A stretch of 64,000 nt of DNA from positions 75,157,056-75,221,055 of the forward strand of contig NC_135506.1 of assembly GCF_052857255.1 (NCBI RefSeq), written 5' to 3'. The position numbers were made by a program, and so were the translations under genes. This document shows, piece by piece, positions 1 through 13,700 of this stretch (its first letter is position 1; each line of letters opens with the position of its first letter). The notes beneath the pieces were generated by a model, which worked only from the letters and a program-made list of their open reading frames with translations, was not told the DNA's origin and made no database searches. The DNA is from Amblyomma americanum. Taxonomy: Eukaryota; Arthropoda; Arachnida; Ixodida; Ixodidae.

Positions 1-339
1 TAAATTTTGACAGCTTTTGGCTTTGTGACCTCGTTTTTTTCAAAAATCTGGCGCATTGTCTTTCGCCATTGTTGCTAGTGCAAGTCATACTTTTTCTCTG
101 CTGAGAACCGAGAAGCCAAAAGTGTCGTTCCAGTTTCTGATGCCCTCTCACCCTAAGTACACTTACGGCACTTTTGAACTTACTTCATTTGGAGAATGGG
201 TTTCGAACAATAGTGCATCCCAGGAAATCATCCCTTCATCTGCTGTTGCTGGCGAGCGCGCGAGTCGTCGAGAGGCTTTCAATTATCATCTTATGTTATA
301 GACTGGCTTCTGGTTACGTCGCCGCCAGAAGATCGCTCA

Positions 340-400
340 GTTCAAAACGATGCACAGGCATTTGGGTGTAGTCAGGCTGATGATGATGATGATGGCGGAT
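340..400 (+). mobile_element. LINE 3' tail with (GAT)n
   Basis: TGTAGTCAGGCTGATGATGATGATGATG resembles the 3' end of tick RTE-type LINEs, where a GTAGTCAGGCT segment precedes a GAT repeat. Confidence 0.45.
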
Positions 401-989
401 AGTTCATGAGCAGTAGCGACGCATCTCAAAAACAACACCTGTAGCATTCCTGCCGAGAAGCGAGCGTAACTTTTCATCTGGTCTTTCATTTGATTACGAA
501 CAGTCCCATTTTTAGCACCGGTGTATGGAGATGTTAAGAAGTCTCTATCACGGATTGCCTATCATCGGCTACGTTTTCTTGCTCCTTTATCTGGCATTTT
601 CTTTTGATTACATAGTTACTCGCCTGGACCGCTCCCTGCTATTCATTTCTTTGATTTTATTCTTCATTTTTTCGTAAAATATTCCACCAAGGTGTCAAGT
701 AAGCAGCGCGACACATATACGGCATCGCTTGCGGCACCTCCCCGTCGAAGCATTCCTTTTTCCACATCTGACAGACATCGTCCTTGCTTCCCCGCTATGT
801 GCCCGCGCGTATAACTACAAGGCAGCACACTGAGCCACATTAAGCGTTCGTGGACAGGCCTAGGCAATATGAAGTTGAACACTCTATTAGCGCACACTCT
901 GTGATTCCTTCCAAAACACGAGTTTGAAGCGTATGTTCTTACTCTCTAAATAAATTATTTTCTCGATGCCAAAGCTTGTTAGTGTCGTA
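401..989. other. No recognised feature
   Basis: Ordinary AT-rich non-coding sequence; short open frames only, none with family motifs or splice context. Confidence 0.6.
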
Positions 990-999
990 TGAGGGCTGA

Positions 1000-1262
1000 T
1001 AAAAATTGGTTTTGGGGGAAAGGAAAAGGCGCAGTATCTGTCTCATATATCGTTGGACACCTGAACCGCGCCGTAAGGGAAGGGGTAAAGGAGGGATTGA
1101 AAGAAGAAAAAAAGGGGTGCCGTAGGGGAGGGCTCCGGAATAATTTCGACCACCTGGGGATTTTTAACATGCACTGACATCGCACAGCACACGGGCGCCT
1201 TAGCGTTTTTTCTCCACAAAAACGCAGCCGCCGCAGTTGAGTTCGAACCCGGGAACTCACGT
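1000..1262 (-). mobile_element. tRNA-derived SINE (Ruka-like), 5'-truncated
   Basis: On the minus strand a pol III B box (GGTTCGAACTC) is followed by the same body as the element at 7489: CTGCG, a CGATGTCAGTGCATG core, CCACCTGG reversed, the GGAGCCCTCC segment and a GAGACAGATACTGCGCC tail. The tRNA head before the B box is missing. Several substitutions mark it as an older copy. Confidence 0.85.
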
Positions 1263-1539
1263 CGACCATGTTAGATTAAGCTTTTTTTTGTGTGTTTTAC
1301 CCTGATGCAGAAATGAAATTAAGCTTACGGCAAGTCATCCGTTCAATAAAGCATGCACGAAATCGAATAGATTCGAGGTCTGCAGTGGCCGCATGGAGTG
1401 CGAGGCGTCGACCTATTTCTAACTGTTAAGAAAACTTTCCACGACAGTAGGCTTTATATTTCTTTTCTCTGTATCATCATGCTATTCGTGTTTACCAGCT
1501 GCGGTGAATGAGTTGCTATGGCGTTCTCCTAGGTAGGAA

Positions 1540-1660
1540 GGAATACCGAGTTCGACCTTGGCTGCAGCAGGCGCTTCTCGATGTATGCGAATTTTAACGG
1601 CAGTTCTTGACCCGTGTACGTCGAAATTAGCAGGAGCTCTTTAATATGGTCCTCCTTGAG
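1540..1660 (+). mobile_element. Possible heavily decayed SINE remnant
   Basis: A B-box-like GAGTTCGACCTTGGC is followed by GCAGCAGGCGC, TCGATGTATGCGAATTT and ACCCGTGTACGTCGAAATTA, in the order of the intact SINEs but with many changes. The match is weak and could be chance. Confidence 0.3.
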
Positions 1661-1682
1661 GCTGGGGTATTGATTGACGCAG

Positions 1683-1748
1683 AAAAATCAATAAATAAAT
1701 CAATCAATAAATCGATCAATCGACTAATTAATCAATCAATCAATAGCC
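1683..1748. repeat. (AATC)n microsatellite, imperfect
   Basis: AATCAATAAATAAATCAATC-type units run for about 65 bp with interruptions. Confidence 0.85.
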
Positions 1749-3343
1749 TTCCATCAATCAAGGATATGCTTGAGGCCATGTTCGGAAAGGCTCTCTAAAA
1801 CCACAGCACGATTTAACAGTGCACGGGCGTTCACCAGTCATACTAGCCGACGAGGCAACACCCTGATCATGAAAGCCAAGAAAAAGGCACTGGACAAAAA
1901 AGACGCATGGTCTCATGGACGACACTTTAATGCGGCGTACGACTGCGCATGCGCGACAGTAGTGTACGCGGAGAAGAGCGCGCAAGACTTTGCGTCGAGG
2001 GCAATTTAGAGAGCTACGAGTTGAGTGGGTCCAAGCGCTGTCGAATTAAAGTTCAGCGGACCACTACTCATTTGCACTCATTTTTTTGCGCATAAAGAAA
2101 AAAAATGACGGGTCTGCTCTCTTGAACCACCGAGTGTGCACTGCAGCGCTCTACCTCAATTCGTTTCTGTCGTGCGTCGACGTGTTGTTGGCGCAACCGG
2201 CACACACTGACAGAGGACCGGGAAATGAAATACTTGGAACGAGAGGGGCGACCTTGGGAGCGATTAAGAAGCACGTGGTACAAAAAAGGCCGGGTAGATG
2301 CATCGCCATGCGGCGTTGTCTATTCTAAGGTCGGCACTTTTCGATCTGGCATACGGCTCAACACTGTGTTGCTGCTGCTGCTGATGTTCCGACTGGTGGT
2401 GGGCACCGTTAGTTCGCAAGCTTATGTATGATTCAGAGGTCTCTCTGGGTGCCATGAATATAAATGAAGACAGCGGGGACCCCGCAGCGAATTCCGGTTC
2501 CTCCTCGACATAAATTGAGGATTCAAGGGTAGTCGCAGTTTTTCCTCTTGTGTGCGTTTCGATGCAGTGTTAGACATTTATAGCGCCCTATTTTTCGTCC
2601 GCCACGTGCGTATTGCAGCCTCATGCAAAATCAAAAACTGATGACTTTTTCCTTAATATGGTGCTGCAATCAATCATGTGAGACTCGTCAAAATAAAGAA
2701 AACAATAAAACAAGCTATGTCCTGTGGTCACCCTCACAAACGTCATGAGGTTGCTGGCAGAAAAAAAGATATCTCTGTAACCCTACCACGATCAAAACAC
2801 TTAAATATACGCAGTCATGTGTGATGTCTGAAATCATTGCCACATCATCACCATCACCATCACAGTAGTCAACTGACTGACGAACAAAAGCCTCTCTCAT
2901 ATCCTTCCACTTAACCCTTTCTTGTGCTTAGCCTGTAAACTTCTGATTCTCATCCCCCTACCTGACCTTCTTCCGCCCCTGGTACATTTTCCTTCGCTTG
3001 TAATCTACTACATTACCATTAACGAACCTCGGATCTCTTGGCTTCGTATTAAATGCCCTACCCATGCCAATTTCTTCTTCTGGATTTCGACTACTTATCA
3101 TTAATAAGCGTTAGCTCGCTGACCCCTTCTCTGCTGTCTTCCTGCTTCTTAACATTACCCTTGCCTATTTCCTCCCCACATCTCGTTCTGCTGCCCTGAA
3201 TTTATTTTCAAGCCCTCTAGTTAGCCTCCAAGTTTCTGCTCCTCAGACGGGTTCTTACACGATGCAGCGTATTTCTACTTTCATCTTGAGGCACACTGGA
3301 AAGCTACTAATCATGACTTGGGAGTAAGTACCAAATGCGCATT
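1749..3343. other. No recognised feature
   Basis: Non-coding, with a CTG trinucleotide run near 2370-2385 and a short CATCAC repeat near 2845. A pyrimidine-rich stretch at 2935-3200 gives long minus-free frames without family motifs. Confidence 0.55.
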
Positions 3344-3364
3344 GGGGGGGGGGGGGGGGGGGGG
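3344..3364 (+). repeat. G homopolymer, 21 bases
   Basis: An uninterrupted G run. Length is liable to sequencing error. Confidence 0.9.
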
Positions 3365-3639
3365 CATCATTATCTTCCTAGCTATTGCACTCTCATGGTC
3401 CGGATCTGCGACCATTACACTTGCCCGGGATAGATACATTCTAAAAACAGTTCCTACGCTTGGCTGCCTATCGTTAATTTTTGTTTCCTTCTCAAGAACT
3501 ACTGAATATTATGAAATATTAATGATGAAGCGTTGCTAGAGGGCCAATAGTCATTAGTCCGGACTTGCGCAGAACAAATTTAGTCTCACGCTACACGCGC
3601 AGGTTGAGATGAGCGTTTGTGCGTGTTTCCGCTATAGAG

Positions 3640-5190
3640 AGAGAGAGAGAGAGCTTTTATTGACGGGAAAGGCAGAGAGTTTGTCCTGAAAATGAATATC
3701 TGTCCTGCTACTCTGCACTGGGGAACGGGAAGAGGAGAAAAAAGTGGGTCACGATGGCGAATGACGATAATGGGAGGAGGCAGATGAAAAATACATAAAA
3801 AAAACAAGGCATACTTTCTAACATCACAAACGCGAGGCAAGGTCCGTATTGCTTAAAAAGCGTGAAAGCGCTCGCGTTGCCTCTACAGTTTTCGAACTAT
3901 CTGGCCAAGCGCCGAGGATCAAATTCTCCGAGAGGGGCCTTTTGTCCATAGACTTCAAAGTAGATGCGAGCATGAGTCTCTCACGTGCATGTGCTGGACA
4001 CGCCAATAAAACATGTTCTATAGCCTCTAGCACGCCACACCTGGTGCAGTCCGGGGAGTCCGCTTGTCCTATTAAGTGCAAATATTTGCGCGCGAAGTCG
4101 ACGTTTAAACGTAGTCTATGGATTATGCATGCAATAGGGCGCGGTATTCCGCGAGGAACAGAAAGGTCATTGCGGATCTAGCCGTTTAAGGGGGATGTTC
4201 CGAGTGTCTGCCAGGGCCCAGTATCCAGCTGTCGCACTCCTCATAGATTCCGAAAGGAGACAAGTGGTGTCCACTATAGAGAACGGTACAGCTGTGCGCA
4301 GGCCACTGCTGAAGGAGCTCCTTGCTTGAGCGTCGGCGTTCTCACTTTCATTGAGTCCGCAGTGTCCAGGGATCAACTGGAACACTGTACGGTGGCATTT
4401 TTCCTGAGCAGATGACAGGAGTATAATGATATCAAGAGCCAGAGCTTGGTAGGTGATGTGGCGTTAGAAGCACACCAAATTTTGTGGCGCAGGTTTAGAG
4501 TCAGTGAAAATGCACCACTCCTGAGGCGGTTCTCCGCAGATGTGGCGAATCGCTTCCCGAAGGCTCCCAAGCTCTGCAGCGGTTGAAGTAGTACTGTGTC
4601 CTAAATTGAATCTCCGGATAGTCTGCTGAGCGAGGATTGCGAAAGCTGCTGTTGATGGCTTTGGTGACGCAGGTCCATCCGTGTATGCGTGCACACAGTT
4701 TTGGTATTCTGACCAGATGTACGCAAGAGCAAGTTGCTTCAGCCCGCTAACCGGCAGGGACACGCAGGCACACTGAAGGCTGGGCCATCGCCCATGGTGG
4801 CTGCAAGGGATGATGCGGCACGGCATAGTTTGATGGCAATTCGGATTGATGACAGCGCAGTGCACGTGCAAAACCGCTGTCTTGTCCCTCATAAAAAATC
4901 TCTGTCAGCGGCTGACAGCGGTGCCGGGTAAGCGCGCATAAATATACACGAAGTGGTTCCTGTGACAGGTAGATCGATATTTGGCGCGCACGAGATTCCT
5001 CAATCGTGCCTTTGTTCGAGGCACAACGTGGTAATCCGAGGCATATCTTGATCGGCTGTGCTTGAACATTCTCTAATGTCCGCAAGCAGAAAATGCTCAC
5101 GATAGAGAGTACAGGAAGGCTGTAACGAGTGTAGCCCATAAAGAGAATATTGTAAAATCTTAGCAAGAAGCACTCCGTCGAGCCCCATTT
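3640..5190 (-). mobile_element. 5'-truncated LINE with RNase H (I-clade-like), decayed
   Basis: Minus-strand pieces in order: the end of a reverse transcriptase (GYTRYSLPVL, then LENVQAQ and CLGLPRCAS, near 5140-5020), an RNase H domain (YTDGPASPKPS near 4690, TAAELGSLREAI near 4580, FTDSKPA near 4505, PGHCGLNESENADAQA near 4370-4320), and a C-terminal CTRCGVLEAIEHVLLACP motif near 4040. Frames are broken by several shifts and stops. The 3' end has AATAAA and a (CT)n tail at 3660-3640. An RNase H after the reverse transcriptase points to the I or R1 group. Confidence 0.88.
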
Positions 5191-7476
5191 AATGCCTGCT
5201 AAGAAGCGAAGTACATGGCAAAAAACAGCGTGTCATTTGTTTAGCATATTTATATGCCTCGGCCATGACTGATCGCGGTCAATGATAATGCCGCAATAAG
5301 CTAGCCTCTGACAAGCCTACAGGGCATCGACAGAAAAGCTATCTCAGCAGAACGTGCTTGCCGCGACACAAAGCCCTGCACCGCAGCCTCCGACAGCCGA
5401 GCGTTTATTGGCGAGGCAGCAGAAGTGACGGCTCCCAGCGGCGGTCCTACCTCCTCGATAACTTCGCTGGCGCGGAAAGCGCGATGAGCGGTGATGGTGC
5501 AGCGAATGCGCCTGTCTTGCGGAAGCGCTCAGGAGCAGAGGATGAATGGCTGGGCTCCCGGCGTTCCTGGACTCTGTCTGGCTTACTGCTCGCTCGATTG
5601 TCCTCATCTCGTAAGCGTTGTGGACGGGCGAGGTACACGCTGCAATGAAGGAACGACGGTTTTGCGTCTGGCGTGGGTCGCGTTGCATTCGAGTAGGACT
5701 ATAGAATGGGGCCTATGAGAAGGAAGGCATCTGGGAAGAATGGGTTCTGTTCAGCACCCGAGAGAGCCACGAACGGTGGCCTTCTGCAGCGTGATATATG
5801 AAGAAGGCGTGAAGATTGCTGGTGGGTGCCAGCTTGGTTTGGATTAGATACAGTCCTGTAAAGAGACAATTGAGTAGACGACGGTCAGTAGAAAAATGAT
5901 GAACAAATCAAGCCCGAAAAGCATCCCACATAGAATGAGAGAAAATTAAATCAAATAATGGAGGAGCAGGTTTTGATTTTAATTACTGGGTATTCCTGGG
6001 AACTGCACAAAATAAAATTATTTGCCTAATAAGAAAACAACGGGCTTGGCAAAAAGCGTAGTGGGCGTCCGTGGTAACAATGTGAAAAAAAACAAGAAAA
6101 ACGAAGCAAAAAATGAAGAATGGGAGAACCGATTTCTTTTTATAAATTAGTTATTCCAAAATGAAACACAGCACCATATTGAAAACAAGGAACCACTCAT
6201 ACCTGCTGGTGAATAAGCAAATTACTCCATATATGTGGTGCAAATAAATCTTTTTATGAGTGCGCTCTAGTGGACAAGCCATTCACTTCATTTAGGCGTT
6301 TTTTTATTTTTTTGCTTACTGCACAGTTGCTACCAGGAGAGGATATGCACAGCGCGTCCCTGGCCCGCACTCCCCATACACAATGGTTCATCGTGGCGTC
6401 GTTTCAATGCATGGAGGGCACGCTAAGCCGCATTTTCAAGTTGCCCGTGACAGTGATTGAGATAGTAAACATGAAATAGTAATCAAATACGTTATTAGTA
6501 AATTCGATCCTTGTATCTTGTTTCTCGTTTCTGTGTGTACGTCCGATGTTGCTGGCCTTTATTCGACTAAGAAAGCTTAGAACAAAACATACGGTTTAGC
6601 TTATTCCTCTATCCTATTTGCTGAGCGCGGTGTGGTCAGCAGCACTTAATTTTAGTTTTTTGCCCTCAAATACATGAGACCTAGCGATTCATTGGACTGG
6701 CTATACAGAAAAGAATAGAACACCCGTTAAAACAGGAAAAACTTAACCCCTCCCCCCCCCCCAAAAAAAAAAAAGAAAGATTCCCTTCGAGGGCATATTC
6801 GAATATGAATTATATAAAAAAAATCAAGCGTGCACGCCACCCGTTTTTCATCTTTCTTTTTGAGTGTAATTTGCTTTGTACGGAATGCGGAGACGCCAAT
6901 ATCAATGTGCAGGTGTCGACCTTAGCTCACGGGCCACCTATACTAAAAAAAAACGAGAAACGAGGAAACCAATAAGCCAACATCCACACTTTATTTTTAT
7001 TTGTCTATACCTTCTCTACCCTCATGCATGTCGTCAATCGTCGGTACCTTGCTCGAGAATGCGTGCCGATGTTGATTTTTTTTTCGGTACTGGCCTCAGG
7101 TCCTCTAAGGTCGCAGAACCACTCCGTGGAAAGGAGTGCTGCATAAGAGATTGGATTTCTTATTGACGCTGCTGCGTGCGAGGACGGCCCCGAGAGCGAC
7201 TTTTCTTGCCGGATGTTGTGTCGTCGTTGAGTTAGGCAGGCCAGGGTGAGAGGATCAGGAAGGAAGCGTGCGAACGCCAAGCAATCGGCACAAGCCAGCC
7301 TCGGGCAAATGGAATAACCAGTAAAATCCACTCCTGGCCTATTCCGGTCGACGACCTTCTGTTATTTTTTTATATCTGCCCGCAGCGTTTCCTCGGAGGC
7401 TGTGGTATTCTCCTGGTAAGCACGTGCGTTGTGACAGGTACGATCCCAGGCATGGTAGCTTCAATCTATAGTAGGG
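5191..7476. other. No recognised feature
   Basis: Non-coding. Includes a C/A homopolymer pair at 6752-6774. The stretch 5340-5720 is GC-richer with overlapping open frames on both strands but no recognisable domain. Confidence 0.55.
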
Positions 7477-7488
7477 CAAACCCGAAAA

Positions 7489-7782
7489 ACCCGCCGCGGT
7501 GGCTCAGTGGCTAGGGCGCTCGGCTACCGATCCTGAGTTCCCGGGTTCGAACCCGACCGCGGCGGCTGCGTTTTTATGAAGGCAAAACGGTAAGGCGCCC
7601 GTGTGCTGTGCGATGTCAGTGCACGTTAAAAGATCCCCAGGTGGTCGAAATTATTCCGGAGCCCTCCACTACGGCACCTCTTCCTTCATCCCTTCCCTTA
7701 CGACGCGGTTCAGGTGTCCAACGGTATATGAGACAGATACTGCACCATTTCCTTTACCCCAAAAAACCAGTTATTATTATTA
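7489..7782 (+). mobile_element. Full-length tRNA-derived SINE (Ruka-like) with 12-bp target duplication
   Basis: The element begins with a tRNA-like head: A box TGGCTCAGTGG and B box GGTTCGAACCC. The body includes GTGTGCTGTGCGATGTCAGT, a CCCCAGGTGGTCGAAATTAT segment and GAGACAGATACTGCACC, then a short TTATTATTATTA tail. The perfect 12-bp direct repeat CAAACCCGAAAA flanks it at 7477-7488 and 7783-7794, showing insertion by target-primed reverse transcription. Such SINEs depend on LINE enzymes for movement. Confidence 0.93.
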
Positions 7783-7794
7783 CAAACCCGAAAA

Positions 7795-10700
7795 CAACCA
7801 CGTCTACAGAGTGCGATGTCGGTGCACGCTAAAACAAGCTGCGGTAGACTTTACTCGCCAGCCCTCTCGTTGTTATTTTTGCGACTTCAGTCTGTGTATT
7901 AAATGTTTTTTTAAGACTGATTGACCGTATCCTTGCCATTTTCTGTCCTTAAAGAGGAAGCTTTAGCACAGTGTATTTGCGCCACTGTTCCGGTCAGCCT
8001 GGAAGCTGAAGCGCTGCTGCGCATGCGCTAAACGCTCTGCCTGGAACCCGTGAGCCGACTGGCTCTTCCGTTCTGCTCGCCTGAGGGCAGAGCGGAGCGC
8101 AGAGCTGCTGCGCGGAGCGGCACTGATCATCTAACCAGACCAAAGAGGCAGCAGCCGCTTTACACTTTGTTTTACCATTAATTTGTGTTCACGCATAAAT
8201 GACGCCTAGTATCTTTTGATTTATGTCGTGTGAAGCATTCAAAAGCACTAAAGTAGTTTTGTTGCACAGCGGGCAATAGAATATTTCTTCACCCTCCCTC
8301 CACGGTTTAAACACTTCAATCAGCTCAAACACAATTCACAGATCCCGCTCCGCTTGTACTAAGTTTTCAACATGAGTGAAGCAGGTGCACAAAAACGGTC
8401 TGTTAAAACTGCAAGATTTCGCCGCGTGCGGAATGAACGTTAAGCTTCCAGGCAGTGCCATATCTTGTGTAGATTCTTCTTGTCTATGTACGCGTTGTTT
8501 TTGTTCGTGATGTTTTCGTATCAACAACTATAGCCCAACGGAGCACGCTTGTCATATGCGGAGCCCTCTAACTGCAGGTCAAAAGACTTGTTCTATCTTG
8601 CCATTTATCCCCTCGTTTATTCTCTATTCCTATCATGGTTCACCGTCCACATAAAGTGAGTATTCACTACGTCGTTCTTTCCTCATAACCACCAAACTAA
8701 ATCAAGTCGCCGGTTCCATACCGGCCGCAGTGCACGTATTTCCATTGAAGGAAACTGCAAAAACCCACATGTGCTGGGATTTTAACCCAATATTATACCC
8801 TCTGAAATGGGTGTAATGTACAGTGAAGAAACGCATATTGTGTTAATGAGTGGTAAACGAAGCCTTTAAGTGTAAGTCGAGCAACGAAGAGAGGCACTAG
8901 ACCGGGTAGGCTCTATGTTCTTGGCTATTCACCTGTCGCGCTGTTTATTTCCGACTCAGTTATATGAGCCGATTAGCCGTGCAACGTCTTTGATTGAACC
9001 ATAGTATGTATCGTGTATAAACAGTTTTGTCCATTCTGCGATCGGTTGCAGTTGTTCTAGTATCGATTTGTATACAGTCGCTCAAATACATATTGCTGCA
9101 CAAGGTGCTGGTCATCTTTATGGTTTGTGCAAAAAACAGCCGTACTTATTACGAAAATGTGACAACTGTGGGTTTCAACATTAATTTGGTATATAGGAGC
9201 CGTGTTTGTAACAACGATAGCTACATATGCACGTATCATGTCCTGCCGTCCTTTTTTTTTTTTTGCAGTGGGACCACATTTTACATGCCCGCTGGATGTT
9301 CATATTGTGATATTTTTTGGAATATATATAAAAAAATTCGTTTTTTCAATGCAGAAGCATAGAACTCCTGAACAATCAATTTAAGTTTGAGCGGCTGCCA
9401 CCCAGTGCCGCATAATACTGAGAATCCAAATTTTTTTCGGAATATTTGAAATTATTTCCTCTGACTACCAGAACTCTGGCCGGGCCGCAGTCATGTTTGG
9501 ACACTGAGCAGTGCTCGTAGCACACACAACAGCGGAAGTGTGAGCTCCTCTATTCGCGGTGACCTGTTTCCGTAATAAAAAAAAAATGAGCATCGCATGA
9601 CCAACCGCCGACTTCTTGCATTCCTTCCACAAATGATCGCATACACCGCATACACAATTTTCCATTCATTATTTGCGTACTGCCCATCAAAATATGTATT
9701 CGATGATGGAATGTTAGAAACCGATGCGGGGCAGTTACCACCTCATTTTGAATGCAAAAAAGCAGTTACAGAAATCGCCTCATTATTTAAAGCTTCATTC
9801 TGAACCATGAAACATTTTTTCTCCGAAAGCTGCGACTGCAGAAAGCTGTTTTATCCTCCTTTGTGCGCATGCGGCACTGCTGATGTGGGCTTTAATAACA
9901 TTATTTCATTCTTTTGAACTAATTTCGTTTCGGATGAGTCTCGGAAACATACTACATAAATTACTTCATGACTTTGAAGGCTCGCTCAAACACCCCGTAT
10001 TGCCTGCGTAACCCCAGAGAGGCATCGATTACTTCTAAAAATCCCTGTTCTTGGAAAAATCAAAACGCGTTCACATGCAAACGTATGAAGGCCTACACTA
10101 AGATATGTGAACTATCATACTGATATACCTATGCTTTGTTTCATACATCATGTGCAACGCTGTCATAGCTAGCGCTCTTGTTCGCGCTGCCTGCATACGC
10201 GACCAAAATGTAGTGCTTTATTTGTTGTGAGCGAAACATGGTAAATTATTTCCCTGTAGGCTTACCACTTCACAAAATTCTCATTATCTTGATTAAATGC
10301 ACGATATTGCTGACAACACGCTATCGTAAAATAGACCATGCGGGCACCGAACAAGCGCGGAGTAACACGCCTGTCTTTATTTTCCCGTCCGGACTGCTTC
10401 CGTACCTTTCACAGCGTTGCACCTGATGTATGAAACGGAGTATAGATACAAAGTTTCTCAAGCTTAGCTGGGCACTGAGCCGTACACGAGAGCCGTGTAC
10501 ACATACCTCGCACCCGCGTAGTAACCTCGTTAGCACAAACAGACGGAGTCATTAGGGGACGTCGTCTGTGCTAACAAAAATTGCGAAAAGCTAGTCGGCG
10601 TCAATATTCGGGTCACGGTGGTATACTACTCACACTGCGCACCGTTTACCGGGCAAGACTCAGCCCCGCCCCTTCTCACCCTCTACTTCTGCCTGCTTTC

Positions 10701-13700
10701 CTCTGCCGTTGCTAAACCAACCAAAAAACGCCAGGAGAAGATACAATGAATAAACAAACAAAAGAGTTCCCCTTCTGATGGCGGCATGGTCGTTTCTTGC
10801 TCGTTAAAACTCCGCGGCAACGGGGTTCGTTGTGAACCGCTTCCCACAGGCAGAAAATATAAGCCCGACCCATCCATACTTTCTTCTTCTCAACAAAAGC
10901 GTGCAGCGCTGGAGAAACTAGGAGTGGCGCCAGCCAATGGTAGAGATCCATACGCGGCAAATGAAAAAGTTGGTTGCAGTGAGTAAAAGTTTATATGCTA
11001 TCGTATCGTTACCCGAATGTCGTGATTGGTCAGCACGTGAGCGCCTACTGTAGTCAGACACAGGTAAAGAAAAAGGCGGCTTTGCCCCTCAAAGGACCCC
11101 CTTCCAGTCAATGGCGTCGGCCGATTCTCATCACTCTGCTAGCGTGACGATGCAGGGAGTGGCATATGAAAGGGGACAGTCCCCACAATGCATTTTAGGA
11201 AATAGTTCCCTCCCTGCAATGTCGCGCTGCATGGTCTAGAAGGTTCATGAGAATCGGGTGATGCCATTGGCGAGAAGAGGGTCATTTGACGAGGAAAATC
11301 CGTTTTTTTTTTCTTGAGTTTTGTCCGACTATAGCCACCCAATGTTCGTGCCTGCAAGTAGGTTGCTGCTCAAATTATGCGCCAGCTCAGAAGGTTCAAG
11401 CACTGCACTGTTTTCTGCTGAGTACGGTTGACCAGATCTCAGCTTTTCGTACCGTTAGCCGCAGACCATAATCGGCTGCCACACGAACACCCACCAACGA
11501 TAAATTCTTTCCCACGTGCGAGAAGTTTCGTAAACTCAGTGTCAGCTGGAGAGTCGGCCGCATTGCACAGTATTCTGGGAGGCATATCATAGCTGCTTAG
11601 CCGGTGACCGTAAATAGAACTAAGCGGGCCTAGACAACCCTCGAGGTCAGCGAGGGGCGACTGAGCTCTCTGAGCTGCTTCGCGCTCAAAAAATGGCGGT
11701 CGTTAAAGGCCAGCTGACTGGCCTCGAAGCTGCAAGCTGTTGCAGATCAGAAAACCGATTGCCCGTGAAGTCAATGCTAAGAGGATTTTAGTTTCTTTCA
11801 CTTCTTGTTTTCCTTTTTTTCTTGTTTTGCTTTGCTAGAAAAGCGCTCGCCGATGTTTGCTTGCGTACATAAGCGTTGTGCGTGCAACACAAGTTGAAAG
11901 CAGATGCCATAAACTGATGATTATGCTTGAAAAAAGATGTCGCTAATGGTCGCCTCTCTTGCCTTTCTCTGCAATGTAAGTTTGTGAAGAATATTTCTTG
12001 AGAGGGCATAAAAAATTTGTTTTGGGTCAATTACTTATCAAGCAGAGAGCTCGATTAGTCTGTCGGTTCTTTTAATGCAGGTGCTTGATTTTTGGAGTGT
12101 TAAAGAAGCTCATTCATCCGATGCGCATGAAACTAGTAAATTGGAGAACTTGAATGCAGCTATTCACGTGCCGAAGTAATTTAAAGTACCTTGCTGTCAT
12201 TGTTCGCTCAACTTAATGTGAAGACATATCGGCAGAAAGTGTACGTTAGGACACTGAATAGTTTTACTAGTTTTGAGGCAGAAAAAAAAACTGGCTTAGC
12301 ATGGCCACCCAATGTGCAAATTAGTAAGTCAGTCAACATACTCTCTTCGGACTCCCCTCTAATCACGTAATCAATCCAGCATTTTCTTAAATACAGCCTA
12401 GCTTGGAGTGTGGGGTGATTCGTTTTTCTAACCGGGAAATTGTCCCTGCAAGAACCACACCAACCCCTACCTTTTTTTTTCTGCAGATGAAGTAAAACTG
12501 CACACAGTCCATACTAGAGCCCTCTTCTTTTCCAAATGCTCTTTCTAAAAGCTGTTCAGAAAGCCGTCGCTGATGCCCGCTCTCGTTCTTATCAGCTGCG
12601 TCTGGCTTCTATAGGTTTGGCTGGCTACTTAAATGTCATAGTCTGCTGCCTGCCATGTTGCAAGGAATTGTGTTGCACCCTAGTAAGCGAAGGCATGGCA
12701 TTAAATACGAAATTTATACATGACATGTACAAATTTTTATTTCAATAAATTTCTAGAATAATACCAGGTCGCGCCTCCTGTTTAGCGCACGAGAACAAAG
12801 GATCTCAAGGTCTCCCCACATCGATGGATGACTTCGAAAGTGTTGCCTTTAAGGATATTTTTTCGTTATTTCTTTCTTTTGTGCTTGCAACGTGGCTTCA
12901 TAAGCATACATACGAAGCACTGTTCCGAGAAGCAGCCTATGAGTACGAAAAACGCGGCGCTTCAGCGCGGCTTTACGTTTTCCTTTCCGTTTTTCAAATT
13001 TAAATGCAAATTCTGTCTGTACGCCAAGTGATATGCTGTCGTGCTGCCGAAGCTTCACCCAAGCAAACGGCGAGCTCGAACGCAAAACAAATTTGTTTCT
13101 TGCTTCAGTCATGCATGTTTAAAAGGAGACTTTGTATTCCGTTGTCGAACGTGGCCTTCGCGTTTCGATACTTGGGGAAGAAGGTAGCTGTGTAAGCTTT
13201 CAAAATAAAGGAAAACAAAGTCAGGAATGCAGAAAAATTTGAACAACCGTCGTGAATCCCCGCTGGAGTTGACGCGCGTAAAAAGTAACAAAAATTCAAA
13301 CGCATGCGCTTACCTCTCGTGAATCCCCGCTGTCATTGGAATGCAGATCATGTTCCTTCCAAAACTTTCCGAAAGGTACGTTGTTATTTCTCCTGTAGGC
13401 CGATACAAAAAAAAAGAAAACCGCCTAGGAAAGAACGTGGAATAGGAAGACAATGACTCCGTGCACTGCGGAAGGCTGGTGCGCACGCTGGAACTTTCTC
13501 CAGCGTGTTTTATTCTCCAGCGTGGATTTATTCCCGAGAAGGAAATTGGAAACAATGCTGGCGCACTAAAACAAATGAAACATTTTTTTTTAACTTTGAG
13601 CGGGTTTTGAACTTTTAGCCGCGCTGAGAAAAACTGTGTAGCTGCTATCCACTTTGCTCGGGAAGGGGCCTGGGGTTTGTATATATAGTCTAACGTTGCC

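Noticed and set aside
5344..5718. Cluster of overlapping frames on both strands
   Set aside because: GC-rich sequence with Arg/Ser-rich translations in all frames, typical of non-coding shadow.
10893..10979. Exon-like open stretch with CAG before and GTGAGT after (AALEKLGVAPANG)
   Set aside because: The reading does not match the missing ferlin start and there is no pyrimidine tract before the acceptor.
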